A DNA stretch of 64,000 nt from Bradyrhizobium sp. CCBAU 53338. Lineage in GTDB: Bacteria; Pseudomonadota; Alphaproteobacteria; Rhizobiales; Xanthobacteraceae. How positions within the stretch are numbered: the first letter of the stretch is position 1; the number at the start of each line of letters is the position of its first letter. Below the pieces are notes generated by a model, which saw only the letters and a list, made by a program, of their open reading frames with translations, made no database searches and was not told the origin of the DNA. Of this stretch, positions 1-8,731 are shown in pieces. The position numbers were made by a program, and so were the translations under genes. The DNA lies in NCBI RefSeq assembly GCF_015291665.1, contig NZ_CP030048.1, positions 4,092,001 through 4,156,000 of the forward strand, in the 5' to 3' direction.

Positions 1-1311
1 GTCGTCGACCATGCCGCCCCATTTGTACTTCTCGCCCGGCTGCACGGCGGCGGTCTGGATGATGCCGGTGAGTTTTGTCTCTAACTGGATCGTTCCGTCC
101 TGATAGAGATACCAGTAGAAGCCATAGTCGTAATTGCCGACGGTCGCGAAGAACGAGATGACGAGGCGCCTTGAACGCCGGACCTCAAACAGGCCGTTGC
201 GGAATTCGTAGTGTTTCCAGGCAATTCCATAGTCTTCTTCATGCAAGCAGATGGCGTTCTGCATGACGAAGGGCTCGCCCTTGTTGTCGGCGGCCGGCAC
301 GTCGAAATAGTGGATATTGCCGAGGCAGTCGCAGCCGAGTTCGAGTGCGTTGGCGAGCATGCCGAGCCCGTATTCGCCGGCATCAAACGCCGACTTCCAG
401 AAATGGTTCGCGGTCGGATCGGCGTAAGGCACCACCATCTCGGTGACGCTGGCGCGATGGATCAGCGAACGCTTCCGGTCGCCGTCCTGGTAGGCAAGCT
501 GGTGCAGCACCAGTCCCTCGCGCGGCGTGAAGCCGGCGCGAAAGCTCCATTTCTGCCAGTCGACCTTCCAGCCATCGACCCTGAAGCTCGCGCCCTCAGG
601 CTGCTCGATATGCAGCGGCTTGATGTCGGTGCGCGGATTGGTGACTTCGTGCGCACCGTAGTTTCGTTTCTTGCGCGGGATCGGCACGACCGGATCCTCG
701 TCGGTGAGGTCGATGACCTTGCCGCCGATCAGATCGACGACGGCAACGACGCCCTCGATCGGATGGGCGTAGCCGTTGTCCTGGAGATACTCCCGGAAGA
801 AGCTGACGGCACGAACGATGCGCGCACCGCGCTCGTACTCATAGTCGAAGAAGCCTGAAGAAAACGGGTCGACCTGGACCAGTTCGATGTCCTTGTCCGT
901 GAGGCCGCGCCGAACCATTGCCGCACGCCAGCCGGGATCGGCCTTGACCACGGCCTCGCACTTGAAGAACTCCTCCAGCATGACCGATGGCTGTCCAAAG
1001 GGCGCCTCGCGGTTCGGAATGACTTTGCGGCCGACGATCTCCTTGCTTGCGAGATCGACGATGTGCTCGGTCGCTTCGCCCGTCATCACGTCGAGCGTCA
1101 GCGCAAAGGCGCGGCGCGGCACGCTGCCTGCGGCCAACTCCTGCTTGGTAGGCTCCTCCAGCCGCACAGTCGGGAAGCGGCAGCTTTCCGGCGAGACGGC
1201 TGCTGCACGCACCACCGTGCAGGCCGCGGTAATCTCCTCCGCCGTCAGCGGATCGAGCGGATGCAGCGTCGCGCTCTGCGCCTGCGATTTGGCTTTGGCG
1301 GTATCGAGCAT
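1..1311 (-). CDS. Copper-containing primary amine oxidase, C-terminus cut by window edge
   Basis: The family oxidises primary amines to aldehydes with release of ammonia and H2O2, using copper and a topaquinone made from an active-site Tyr. The 437 residues visible begin at ATG 1311 (MLDTAKAKSQ) and cover the N2/N3 domains and about half of the catalytic domain; family members are roughly 640 residues. The cofactor motif TVGNYDYG is present with the Tyr at about residue 394, and the catalytic-base motif SAFDAGEYG has its Asp at about 310, matching the spacing in bacterial enzymes. The copper-binding His residues lie beyond the edge. It starts 15 bp after the serine hydrolase stop, so the two probably form one operon that uses amines as nitrogen or carbon source. 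Confidence 0.93.
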   Translation of the reverse strand, partial: MLDTAKAKSQAQSATLHPLDPLTAEEITAACTVVRAAAVSPESCRFPTVRLEEPTKQELAAGSVPRRAFALTLDVMTGEATEHIVDLASKEIVGRKVIPNREAPFGQPSVMLEEFFKCEAVVKADPGWRAAMVRRGLTDKDIELVQVDPFSSGFFDYEYERGARIVRAVSFFREYLQDNGYAHPIEGVVAVVDLIGGKVIDLTDEDPVVPIPRKKRNYGAHEVTNPRTDIKPLHIEQPEGASFRVDGWKVDWQKWSFRAGFTPREGLVLHQLAYQDGDRKRSLIHRASVTEMVVPYADPTANHFWKSAFDAGEYGLGMLANALELGCDCLGNIHYFDVPAADNKGEPFVMQNAICLHEEDYGIAWKHYEFRNGLFEVRRSRRLVISFFATVGNYDYGFYWYLYQDGTIQLETKLTGIIQTAAVQPGEKYKWGGMVDD

Positions 1312-1326
1312 CGTGATGTCCAGAAA

Positions 1327-2523
1327 TCAGCGTGGAGCGAGATGTGTCGTGATGGCGCGGAAGGCCGCGAACCAGCGTTGGTCGATCGGGACGTCCATCG
1401 CCTTGGGCTGCGTCGCGAGCTTGACGATGACGGTATCCGAATCGAGATCGACATAGAGGTGCTGGCCGTGAATGCCGATCCCGGTCAGCGCATTGCGCGA
1501 GGGGTCGATCGTGAACCATTTGCTGCGGTAGCGCGCACCCGGGAAGTACTCGGCGAGGTCGCCGTCGGCCCAGGCCTTGGGATCGCCGTTCTCTCTGATA
1601 TCGTCGATCCACCAGCCCGGCACCACCTGCCGCCCCTCCACCACGCCGCGATTGCGCATCATCTCGCCGAAGCGCAGCAGATCGCGCGCGGTCACGGAGA
1701 TACCGCCCGCGAGGCGGCCCATGCCGTGGCTATCGAGGGTGAGCGAGCCGTCCTCCTCGGCACCCAAGGGCTGCCAGAGATAGTCGGAGAGGATACGATG
1801 GTAAGGCATGCCGCAGGCACGCTCATAGACCCAGCCTAGCACCTCGGTGTTGGTCGAGACGTAGTGAAACACCTTGCCGTGTGGCTTGCCGGTGCCGCGC
1901 AGCGTGGCGAGATAGGCCCGTTGATGGCCTGGCTCGACGCCAGGCGGCGGCACGTCCCACCCTGAAGAGAACCGGTAGCGCGCGACGTCGCCGGCGGGGT
2001 CCTCGTAGTCCTCCTCGAACTGGATGGCGACGGCCATGTCGAGCAGGTTGCGCACCGTGCAGCCGCCATAGACCGAAGTCTCGAGCTCCGGGATGTAGCG
2101 CACCACCCTCGCTTCCGGATCGACCAGGCCGCGCGCGGCAAGTACGCCGCCGAGCGTGCCGGCGATCGCCTTGCTGATCGAGCAGATCAGGTGCGGCGTG
2201 ATCACGCTCATGCCGTCGCCGTACCATTCGTGGATCAGCGTGCCTCGATGCATCACCAGCAGCGCATCGGCAAAGGTTTCCCGCAGCGTCGCCTCGATCA
2301 TGGTCGCCTTGCCGTCGGGCGCGGTGAAGCCAAGCTTCGCCAACTCGCGCGGCGCGCTCGGCATGGGCGTCGGTCGGGCGGAGCGGCGGATGTCGGCGGT
2401 CGGCAGCACTTCGCGAACGTGAGTGAAGCCCCAGCGTATCGCGGGAAAACTGCGCCAGTTGGCGCGGGTCACCTGGACCTCGGGCGCGGGCGGGCTGCCG
2501 CGCATGATCTCGGTCGGTCGCAT
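1327..2523 (-). CDS. Serine hydrolase of the beta-lactamase/EstB/NylB class
   Basis: This is a 398-residue beta-lactamase-fold hydrolase. The nucleophile motif S-I-S-K is at about residues 115-118, and a Tyr in HYVSTNTE at about 221 fits the third catalytic residue. These positions are nearly those of 6-aminohexanoate-dimer hydrolase NylB (Ser112, Lys115, Tyr215, from memory), so an esterase or amidase acting on small amides is more likely than a penicillinase. No signal peptide is seen, so it is probably cytoplasmic. ATG 2523 is chosen because GGAGGG lies 6 bp upstream; the reading frame is open further upstream without a better start. It is the first gene of the probable operon with the amine oxidase. 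The substrate is unknown. Confidence 0.88.
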   Translation of the reverse strand: MRPTEIMRGSPPAPEVQVTRANWRSFPAIRWGFTHVREVLPTADIRRSARPTPMPSAPRELAKLGFTAPDGKATMIEATLRETFADALLVMHRGTLIHEWYGDGMSVITPHLICSISKAIAGTLGGVLAARGLVDPEARVVRYIPELETSVYGGCTVRNLLDMAVAIQFEEDYEDPAGDVARYRFSSGWDVPPPGVEPGHQRAYLATLRGTGKPHGKVFHYVSTNTEVLGWVYERACGMPYHRILSDYLWQPLGAEEDGSLTLDSHGMGRLAGGISVTARDLLRFGEMMRNRGVVEGRQVVPGWWIDDIRENGDPKAWADGDLAEYFPGARYRSKWFTIDPSRNALTGIGIHGQHLYVDLDSDTVIVKLATQPKAMDVPIDQRWFAAFRAITTHLAPR

Positions 2524-2651
2524 CTCGATCCCTCCGCAAGGCCCGGCCTCGCTGCCGGGAATGGCAATGAGCCAGCCTGCACAGCGGCCGCGCTGAGCGT
2601 TATCGAGATCCCGCAATATTTTGCTGGACAGCGCCCGGGGCCGTGCCAAGC

Positions 2652-2667
2652 TGGCGCGGCCCTTGCT
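2652..2667 (+). promoter_or_regulatory. Candidate sigma-54 promoter before the AraC-family gene
   Basis: TGGCGCG-GCCC-TTGCT matches the -24/-12 consensus TGGCACG-N4-TTGCW with one mismatch. GG (2653-2654) and GC (2665-2666) have the required 10-bp spacing. Transcription would begin near 2677, giving a leader of about 24 nt to ATG 2701. No activator site was recognised upstream. Confidence 0.45.
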
Positions 2668-2700
2668 CGCTGTCCGGCTTGTAAATTCAGACGTATTATT

Positions 2701-3684
2701 ATGGACTTAAGCGCAATTCTTCCGATTCAAGACTCGGCTGCAAACCTGTTCGAGGCGAGCAGCACCGATGTGGACGAGCATTGCGCAGCGCTCGGCCGCT
2801 GGCGGCTGAATTACGACCAGATCAGCGCCGGCGCATTCTCCGGCAGCTTTACCCAGCTCTCGCTCCCCCGCGTCGATGTGTTCCGCGAGATCACCAGCCA
2901 GCAGGTCCGCCAATACGGCCAACTTGGTGCCGACAGCTTTGGCATCGGCCTGCCCTGGCGCGGCGATGGCGAGGTCAATTGCAATGGCACCAGCGTTGCA
3001 GGCAAACAAGTGATCGCCTGCATCGACGCCGAGGTCGACATGTGCACGCCGAAGGCGTTTGAACTCCGCGGTGTCGTGACCGGCGTGGCTCTGATCGAGG
3101 AGCTTGCCGCCAACCTCGGCATCGAGCTGCCGCGTTCGGTCTGGCACCAACTGCTGGCGATGGAGATGGCGGAGGCGCCGGTCGCACGGCTGCGTACCCA
3201 TCTTGCCGCGATCCAGGAAACCATCGCGACCGCGCCCGAACGTTTTGACGATCCGGCCGCCCGGCAGGCGCTGGAGGATGCGCTCCTCGTCGAGATCATG
3301 GATATGCTGCCCACGGCGCGCCCTGCCGATCCCGGCCGCAGCGCCCTGGCGCGCAAGCACACCGTGGACCGCGCCCGCGCGCTGATGCATGGCAGCGGCG
3401 ACCGCTCGCTCTCGCTGCTGGAGGTCTGCAAGGCGGTCGGCGCCAGTCCGCGCAAGCTCGGCTATTGCTTCCAGGAGGTGTTGGGCACGAGCCCGATGCA
3501 TTATTGGCGCGCGATGCGGCTCAACCGCGTCCGGCGCGACCTCAAGCGCGGCACGGATGCGTCAGTCTACGACGTCGCCGTGCAGTACGGCTTCTGGCAC
3601 TTCAGCCAGTTCTCGCTCGACTATAAGCGCCATTTCTCAGAGCTGCCTTCGGAAACGCTGCGGCGGTCGAAGCTCGCCGCCTGA
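2701..3684 (+). CDS. AraC-family transcriptional regulator
   Basis: This is a 327-residue protein starting at ATG 2701 (MDLSAILPI). The N-terminal 220 residues form a ligand-sensing region of the kind seen in AraC regulators such as EutR. The last 100 residues carry the double helix-turn-helix: LSLLEVCKAVGASPRKL, then the signature segment ending FSQFSLDYKRHF and ELPSETL. It is transcribed divergently from the serine hydrolase/amine oxidase pair, with a 177-bp shared intergenic region, so it probably controls that pair in response to an amine. That role is inferred from position only. Confidence 0.9.
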   Translation: MDLSAILPIQDSAANLFEASSTDVDEHCAALGRWRLNYDQISAGAFSGSFTQLSLPRVDVFREITSQQVRQYGQLGADSFGIGLPWRGDGEVNCNGTSVAGKQVIACIDAEVDMCTPKAFELRGVVTGVALIEELAANLGIELPRSVWHQLLAMEMAEAPVARLRTHLAAIQETIATAPERFDDPAARQALEDALLVEIMDMLPTARPADPGRSALARKHTVDRARALMHGSGDRSLSLLEVCKAVGASPRKLGYCFQEVLGTSPMHYWRAMRLNRVRRDLKRGTDASVYDVAVQYGFWHFSQFSLDYKRHFSELPSETLRRSKLAA

Positions 3685-3870
3685 CGCGGATCAGCGGTGC
3701 CGCGGCCGGCGATTAACCCGGCGCGCCAGATAACCGCCAGCGCTCTGCACGAGCAGCGAAGGCCTTTCGCCTCAGGTGCCTTCGAACTGGCGGTCATGCG
3801 CCCTCCCCCTGAATCGTCGTCGCACCGCGCGGCCCATCGACCGGATCGTCCCCGCAAGCGTATGGCCTAG

Positions 3871-4677
3871 CTAGCGCCCCTTGAAGTGCGGCTTGCGGCG
3901 CCCCAAAAACGCTTCGACGCCTTCCTTGTGGTCGTCGCTGAGGCTCGCCAGCGCGAACTGGTCGAGGTCCATGTGGCTGGCGAGATCGTCCAGCGCATGC
4001 GCAAGCCGGTTGACGGTGAGCTTGGTCATGGCAACCGAGAGCGGCGGCTGCGCGGCGACCTTGCGGGCCAGCTCCATCGCGGCATCGAAGGCCCTGCCGG
4101 GGTCCACGACCTGCTCGACCAGGCCCCATTCATAGGCTTCGTCGGCGGTGATGCGTTCATCGGCCAGGATCACCGCCTGCTTGGTGCGGGCAGGTCCGAT
4201 CAGATGCAGCATGCGCGGGATGCTCTGCCAGCTCATGTTCATGCCGAGCCCGATCTCGGGCACACGCAGATGCGCGTCGCTCCCCATGACGCGAAAGTCG
4301 AGCGCGACAGCAAGCGCCACGCCGCCGCCAATGCAGAAGCCTTCGATCGCGGCGATCGTGATCTGCTCCATCTCGTGCCAGGCATGCGTCAGGCGCGGTC
4401 CGAGCTTGAGATGCCGCCGCAGCGTGCCAAGGTCCATCTCCTTGCGCGCACGCCCTTCGGCGTCCTTCAGGTCGAAACCGGCGCTGAAGGCACCCACATT
4501 CCCCGTCAAGACCACGACGGAAGTCGCCGCGTCGTCCTCGAAACTGCGCGCGGCCGCCGTGAGCTGGCGCATCGCGTCCGGCGACAGGGCGTTGATGCCG
4601 TCATCGCGGTCGAACCGCACCACCGCGATCCGTCCCTCGGGCCCAAGACCTTTCTCGATCTTGACGAAGTCTTTCAT
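3871..4677 (-). CDS. Enoyl-CoA hydratase/isomerase (crotonase) family protein
   Basis: This is a 268-residue crotonase-fold protein starting at ATG 4677, preceded by GGAGG at good spacing; the longer open frame to 4719 lacks such a site. The oxyanion-hole segments are visible: [13 protein letters not shown] near residues 60-72 and [13 protein letters not shown] near 105-117. The first acidic residue of classical hydratases is kept (VPEIGLG). In the helix where the second catalytic Glu normally sits I read [11 protein letters not shown], with no Glu at that place. It may therefore be an isomerase, hydrolase or other crotonase activity. It is divergent from the nitrile hydratase operon (121-bp gap). 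The acyl-CoA substrate is unknown. Confidence 0.9.
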   Translation of the reverse strand: MKDFVKIEKGLGPEGRIAVVRFDRDDGINALSPDAMRQLTAAARSFEDDAATSVVVLTGNVGAFSAGFDLKDAEGRARKEMDLGTLRRHLKLGPRLTHAWHEMEQITIAAIEGFCIGGGVALAVALDFRVMGSDAHLRVPEIGLGMNMSWQSIPRMLHLIGPARTKQAVILADERITADEAYEWGLVEQVVDPGRAFDAAMELARKVAAQPPLSVAMTKLTVNRLAHALDDLASHMDLDQFALASLSDDHKEGVEAFLGRRKPHFKGR

Positions 4678-4746
4678 GGGCGCCTCCAAGGTCGATTTTT
4701 CTTTGATCGTAGCGCGCAAACGGCGTCAGGAATATGAGACCGATCG

Positions 4747-4762
4747 TGGCGCAACGAATGCT
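4747..4762 (+). promoter_or_regulatory. Possible sigma-54 promoter of the nitrile hydratase operon
   Basis: TGGCGCAACGAATGCT has GG (4748-4749) and GC (4760-4761) 10 bp apart, as in the -24/-12 consensus. It carries mismatches in both elements (GC for AC, ATGC for TTGC). Predicted transcription start is near 4772, 27 bp before ATG 4799. This is a weak match, but the location fits a nitrogen-scavenging operon. Confidence 0.33.
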
Positions 4763-4798
4763 CGACAGGCAAGGGCCATGCGCTTAGTCTTTCGGGCC

Positions 4799-5431
4799 AT
4801 GAGCGACGATCACGACCACCATCATCACGACGACGATCATTCGGAATTGTCGGAGACCGAGCTGCGCGTGCGCGCGCTCGAGACGATTCTGACAGAAAAA
4901 GGCTATGTCGAACCGGCCGCGCTCGACGCCATCATCCAGGCCTACGAGACCAAGATCGGCCCGCATAATGGCGCGCGCGTCGTCGCCAGGGCCTGGACCG
5001 ATCCGGCGTTCAAGAAGGCGCTGCTGGAGGACGGCAGCAAGGCGATCGGCACGCTCGGCCATGTCAGCCGCGTCGGCGACCATCTCGTCGTGGTCGAGAA
5101 CACGCCGCAGCGTCACAACATGGTCGTGTGTACGCTATGCTCCTGCTACCCCTGGGAAATGCTGGGTCTGCCGCCGGTCTGGTACAAGGCCTCGCCCTAC
5201 CGTTCGCGTGCGGTGAAGGACCCGCGCGGTGTGCTCGCCGACTTCGACGTCATACTGCCGAAGGACATTGAGATCCGGGTCTGGGATTCCACCGCCGAGA
5301 CGCGCTTCCTGGTGCTGCCGATGCGCCCTGCGGGCACCGAAGGCTGGAGCGAGGAACAGCTCGCCGAGCTCGTCACGCGCGACTCCATGATCGGCACTGG
5401 GTTTCCCAAAACGCCGGGAGCGCCGTCGTGA
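4799..5431 (+). CDS. nthA: Nitrile hydratase alpha subunit, cobalt type
   Basis: Nitrile hydratase converts nitriles to amides as an alpha/beta dimer, with the metal held by the alpha subunit. The metal site is visible as CTLCSCYPW, with ligands Cys111, Cys114, Ser115 and Cys116; Thr after the first Cys is the mark of the cobalt type, where iron enzymes have Ser. The protein is 210 residues from ATG 4799. An in-frame ATG at 4779 would add MRLVFRA, but the 4799 start gives the usual beginning. The N-terminus is unusually rich in His and Asp ([14 protein letters not shown]), which could bind metal. The stop overlaps the GTG start of the beta subunit by 4 bp. Confidence 0.96.
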   Translation: MSDDHDHHHHDDDHSELSETELRVRALETILTEKGYVEPAALDAIIQAYETKIGPHNGARVVARAWTDPAFKKALLEDGSKAIGTLGHVSRVGDHLVVVENTPQRHNMVVCTLCSCYPWEMLGLPPVWYKASPYRSRAVKDPRGVLADFDVILPKDIEIRVWDSTAETRFLVLPMRPAGTEGWSEEQLAELVTRDSMIGTGFPKTPGAPS

Positions 5432-6087
5432 ACGGCGTCCATGACATGGGCGGCATGGATGGGTTCGGCAAGGTCGAAGCCGAGCCGAACGAGCCGATGT
5501 TTCATGAGGAATGGGAGTCGCGCGTGCTCGCCATGGTGCGCGCGATGGGCGCGGCCGGTGCGTTCAACATCGACACCTCGCGCTTCTATCGCGAGACGCT
5601 TCCGCCACACGTGTACCTGTCGAGCTCCTACTACAAGAAGTGGTTCCTCGGCCTCGAGGAGATGCTGATCGAGAAGGGCTACCTTACCCGCGAGGAGGTT
5701 GCCGCCGGCCATGCGATGCAGCCCGGCAAGGCGCTCAAGCACGGCAAGTTCGATCTCGCCAATGTCGAGCGCATCATGGTGCGCGGCAAGTTTGCCCGCC
5801 CAGCGCCTGCGCCCGCCAAATTCAACATCGGCGATCGCGTTCGCGCCAAGAACATTCATCCCACCACGCACACGCGGCTGCCGCGCTACGTGCGCGGCCA
5901 TGTCGGCGTGGTCGAGCTGAACCATGGCTGCCACGTGTTTCCTGACACGGCCGCGATGGAGCTCGGCGAGAATCCGCAATGGCTCTATACGGTCGTGTTT
6001 GCAGGCCGTGATCTCTGGGGCGCGGATGGTGATCCGACCCTGAAGGTCTCGATCGATGCGTTCGAGCCCTACCTGGACCCGGCGTGA
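5428..6087 (+). CDS. nthB: Nitrile hydratase beta subunit
   Basis: This is a 219-residue protein with the typical beta-subunit opening [14 protein letters not shown]. It starts at GTG 5428, which overlaps the alpha-subunit stop (GTGA), suggesting translational coupling. The N-terminal half is helical and the C-terminal half (from about [12 protein letters not shown], residue 132) is the SH3-like barrel containing RGHVGVVE and [12 protein letters not shown]. Both halves are of normal length for the family. With the alpha subunit it forms the cytoplasmic enzyme. The order alpha-beta-accessory is seen here; no amidase gene follows within the window, so the amide would have to be hydrolysed by an enzyme encoded elsewhere. 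Confidence 0.96.
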   Translation: MNGVHDMGGMDGFGKVEAEPNEPMFHEEWESRVLAMVRAMGAAGAFNIDTSRFYRETLPPHVYLSSSYYKKWFLGLEEMLIEKGYLTREEVAAGHAMQPGKALKHGKFDLANVERIMVRGKFARPAPAPAKFNIGDRVRAKNIHPTTHTRLPRYVRGHVGVVELNHGCHVFPDTAAMELGENPQWLYTVVFAGRDLWGADGDPTLKVSIDAFEPYLDPA

Positions 6088-6464
6088 TGAGCAGTGAGGC
6101 TGCTGCCGCCGCGACGGCGGCCATTCCGAGCATTCCGCGCGACGATGACGGCCCGGTTTTCCGCGCGCCCTGGGAAGCCCACGCCTTTGCGATGGCCTTG
6201 AGCCTGCACGACCGTGGCGTGTTCACCTGGCCCGAATGGGCTGCAGCACTCGCCGACGAAATCAAGCGCGCGCAGGCCGCCGGCGATCCTGACACCGGCG
6301 AGACCTACTATCTGCACTGGCTCGCCACACTGGAGGGCCTCGTCGCGCGCAAGGGCGTCGCGTCGATGGATACACTGCATCGCTATCGCAATGCCTGGGA
6401 TCATGCGGCTGATCGCACGCCGCACGGCAAGCCGATCGAGCTAAAGCCGGAGGATTTTGGCTAG
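6087..6464 (+). CDS. Nitrile hydratase accessory/activator protein (p14K type)
   Basis: This is a 125-residue protein homologous to the N-terminal part of the beta subunit (FRAPWEAHAFAMALSLHDRGVFTWPEWA, then YYLHWLATLEGLVARKG). In cobalt-type systems such proteins escort the alpha subunit and aid cobalt insertion (family knowledge). ATG 6087 overlaps the beta-subunit TGA by one base; a GTG at 6084 is an alternative. It closes the three-gene operon. From its stop to 6584 I see no gene. Confidence 0.9.
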   Translation: MSSEAAAAATAAIPSIPRDDDGPVFRAPWEAHAFAMALSLHDRGVFTWPEWAAALADEIKRAQAAGDPDTGETYYLHWLATLEGLVARKGVASMDTLHRYRNAWDHAADRTPHGKPIELKPEDFG

Positions 6465-6584
6465 CTGGTGCCGTTTGTCGTCGCCCGGCTTGACCAATGA
6501 CCAACCAGTCAGTGATGTGTCCGAACAGGTGTCAGCCATGTCTCCAGACTAAACATTTCGCGGGCAATGACACCATTTCGTTGG

Positions 6585-7298
6585 CTACCTCTGCGCCACA
6601 AACTCCCGCCATCCCTTCGCGCGCAGGCTGCACGCCGGGCATTCGCCACAGCCATAGCCCCAATCGTGCTGCGCGCCGCGTTCGCCGAGATAACAGGTGT
6701 GGGACTGCTCGCGGATGAGATCGACCAGCGCGTCGCCGCCGAGGTCATGCGCGAGCTTCCATGTTGCGGCCTTGTCGATCCACATCAGCGGCGTATGCAG
6801 TTCGAACTTCCTTGCCATACCGAGCGAGAGCGCCGACTGCATCGCGCGGATGGTATCGTCGCGGCAATCGGGATAGCCGGAATAGTCGGTCTCGCACATG
6901 CCGCCGACGATGTGGGTAATTCCCCGACGATAGGCCAGCGCCGCGGCGAACGTCAAAAACACCAGATTGCGGCCGGGCACAAACGTGTTCGGCAACCCGT
7001 CGGCGCCCATTGCGATCGCGACATCGCGCGTCAGCGCCGTCTCCGACACGGCCGCCAAGGTCGGGATGGACAACGTGTGGCTCTCACCGAGTTTTGCAGC
7101 CCAATCCGCGCGAAGACCCTTGATGCCGTCGACCAGCCGGTCGCGGCAGTCGAGCTCGACGGCGTGGCGCTGGCCGTATTCGAACCCCAGCGTCTCCACG
7201 CGGGCGAAGCGGCTCAGCGCCCAGGCGAGACAGGTGGTGGAGTCCTGGCCCCCGGAAAACAGCACCAGCGCGGTTTGTGATGAAAATGCGTCACTCAT
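6585..7298 (-). CDS. queC: 7-cyano-7-deazaguanine synthase QueC
   Basis: QueC makes preQ0 from 7-carboxy-7-deazaguanine with ATP and ammonia on the way to queuosine in tRNA. The PP-loop SGGQDS is at residues 15-20 and the zinc site is complete: Cys202, Cys217, Cys220 and Cys223 (CGECPAC). The 237-residue length is normal. ATG 7298 ([10 protein letters not shown]) is used; an in-frame start 18 bp upstream is possible. It is divergent from mazG across a 127-bp gap. No other queuosine gene is in the window. Confidence 0.95.
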   Translation of the reverse strand: MSDAFSSQTALVLFSGGQDSTTCLAWALSRFARVETLGFEYGQRHAVELDCRDRLVDGIKGLRADWAAKLGESHTLSIPTLAAVSETALTRDVAIAMGADGLPNTFVPGRNLVFLTFAAALAYRRGITHIVGGMCETDYSGYPDCRDDTIRAMQSALSLGMARKFELHTPLMWIDKAATWKLAHDLGGDALVDLIREQSHTCYLGERGAQHDWGYGCGECPACSLRAKGWREFVAQR

Positions 7299-7425
7299 GG
7301 CCTTGCGCTTTAGCATTGCAGGACGTGTCAGCCAATCGGTGGAAATCGGCCCTTTCCGGCGCGCCCCGCTGGGAACGGCGGCCCGCTTTTGGCATAAGGT
7401 TTCGGACCCAGGAGACTGCCCCGCA

Positions 7426-8244
7426 ATGACCCCTTCCCGCGACATTTCCCGCCTGATCGAGATCATGGCGGCGCTGCGCAAGCCGGTGACCGGCTGCCCC
7501 TGGGACCTCGAGCAGAATTTCGCGACGATCGCGCCGTACACGATCGAGGAAGCGTATGAGGTGGTCGACGCCATCGACCGCGGCGACCTCGACGATCTCC
7601 GCGAGGAGCTCGGAGACCTGCTCTTGCAGGTCGTGTTCCACGCCCAGATGGCGTCGGAGCAGAACGTTTTTTCGTTCGGCGATGTCGTCGAGGCCATCAC
7701 TCGAAAAATGATCCGGCGCCATCCACATGTGTTCGCCGACAAGGACGGCAACCTCGCCTCCTCGCACGTCAAGGAGGTCTGGGACCGCATCAAGGCCGAG
7801 GAGAAAGCCGAGCGCGCCGCGCGCCGGCGGCCGGAAGCTGCACCGAAGCACCAATCGCTACTCTCGGGCGTCAAGGCCGGCCAGCCTGCTCTGACGCGCG
7901 CAATGGAGCTGCAGCGCAAGGCCTCCACGGTCGGCTTCGACTGGAACGATCCGCGCGCTGTCTTGCAAAAGATCCGCGAGGAAGCTGACGAGATCGAGGC
8001 CGCGCTCGACCGCAACGACAAGCAGGAGATTGCGGAAGAAACCGGCGACCTCATGTTCGCCCTCGTCAACCTCGCCCGACACGTCGATGCCGATCCCGAA
8101 GCCGCATTGCGCGCGACCAACGCGAAGTTCGAAAAGCGCTTTGCCTATATCGAGCGGGCGCTGGAAGCGCAGGGCCGCACGCTGGAGCAGGCGTCGCTGG
8201 CGGAGATGGACGCGTTGTGGAATGCGGCGAAGACGGCAACCTGA
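7426..8244 (+). CDS. mazG: Nucleoside triphosphate pyrophosphohydrolase MazG
   Basis: MazG hydrolyses (d)NTPs to NMP and pyrophosphate, acting in nucleotide-pool cleaning. The 272-residue protein has the two MazG domains of the E. coli-type enzyme. The first has the metal-binding pattern [24 protein letters not shown] at about residues 41-64. The second has [24 protein letters not shown] at about 185-208. ATG 7426 follows AGGAGA by a good distance. It is transcribed with the following acetyltransferase gene 14 bp downstream. Confidence 0.95.
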   Translation: MTPSRDISRLIEIMAALRKPVTGCPWDLEQNFATIAPYTIEEAYEVVDAIDRGDLDDLREELGDLLLQVVFHAQMASEQNVFSFGDVVEAITRKMIRRHPHVFADKDGNLASSHVKEVWDRIKAEEKAERAARRRPEAAPKHQSLLSGVKAGQPALTRAMELQRKASTVGFDWNDPRAVLQKIREEADEIEAALDRNDKQEIAEETGDLMFALVNLARHVDADPEAALRATNAKFEKRFAYIERALEAQGRTLEQASLAEMDALWNAAKTAT

Positions 8245-8258
8245 CACGGGGACACGCA

Positions 8259-8717
8259 GTGGAGATCAAACAGGACGACCCGAAAGCGCCCCATGTTGCC
8301 GCCTTGTTGGCGCATCATCTCGAAGAGCTGCGCAGCGTCATGGGGGAGCACGCGCAGGCACTCGACGCGAGCGGCCTGTCGGCTCCGTCCGTAACGTTCT
8401 GGACGGCCTGGCAGGACGATATGCTCGCTGGTTTTGGTGCGCTGAAGCAACTGGACGCAACGCATGGCGAAGTGAAGTCGATGCGCGCCGCACCCGCTGT
8501 GCGGCGGACCGGCGCCGGACGCTCGATTCTGAACCACATCATCGCTGAAAGCCGAAAGCGCGGATATTCGCGTCTGAGCCTGGAGACTGGGACGGCTCCC
8601 CTGCACGTTCCGGCCGTCGCGCTCTATCGCAGCGTTGGCTTCGTCTCCTGCGCGCCGTTCGCCGACTACCAGGCGAGTGCGCACAACCAGTTTCTAAGCC
8701 TCGACCTTTCGCGGTAA
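8259..8717 (+). CDS. GNAT-family N-acetyltransferase
   Basis: This is a 152-residue protein with the GNAT core. MRAAPAVRRTGAGRSILNHII at about residues 73-93 is the acetyl-CoA-binding loop (R-x-x-G-x-G/A form), followed by GYSRLSLETGT and the C-terminal PAVALYRSVGFVSC. GTG 8259 is preferred, because an upstream in-frame ATG would lie inside mazG. The C-terminus resembles putative acetyltransferases acting on small amines, but the substrate cannot be told. It converges on hflX with a 14-bp gap. Confidence 0.8.
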   Translation: MEIKQDDPKAPHVAALLAHHLEELRSVMGEHAQALDASGLSAPSVTFWTAWQDDMLAGFGALKQLDATHGEVKSMRAAPAVRRTGAGRSILNHIIAESRKRGYSRLSLETGTAPLHVPAVALYRSVGFVSCAPFADYQASAHNQFLSLDLSR

Positions 8718-8731
8718 CTTAACTAAGCGGC

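Noticed and set aside
3685..3870. ORF 3621-3857 on the minus strand
   Set aside because: It overlaps the end of the AraC gene, has low-quality Arg/Ser-rich composition and no start signal.
6470..6584. Possible insertion-sequence remnant after the nitrile hydratase operon
   Set aside because: The stretch around tgtccgaacaggtgtcagcc looked like sequence flanking transposase genes, but there is no recognisable transposase fragment or terminal repeat.
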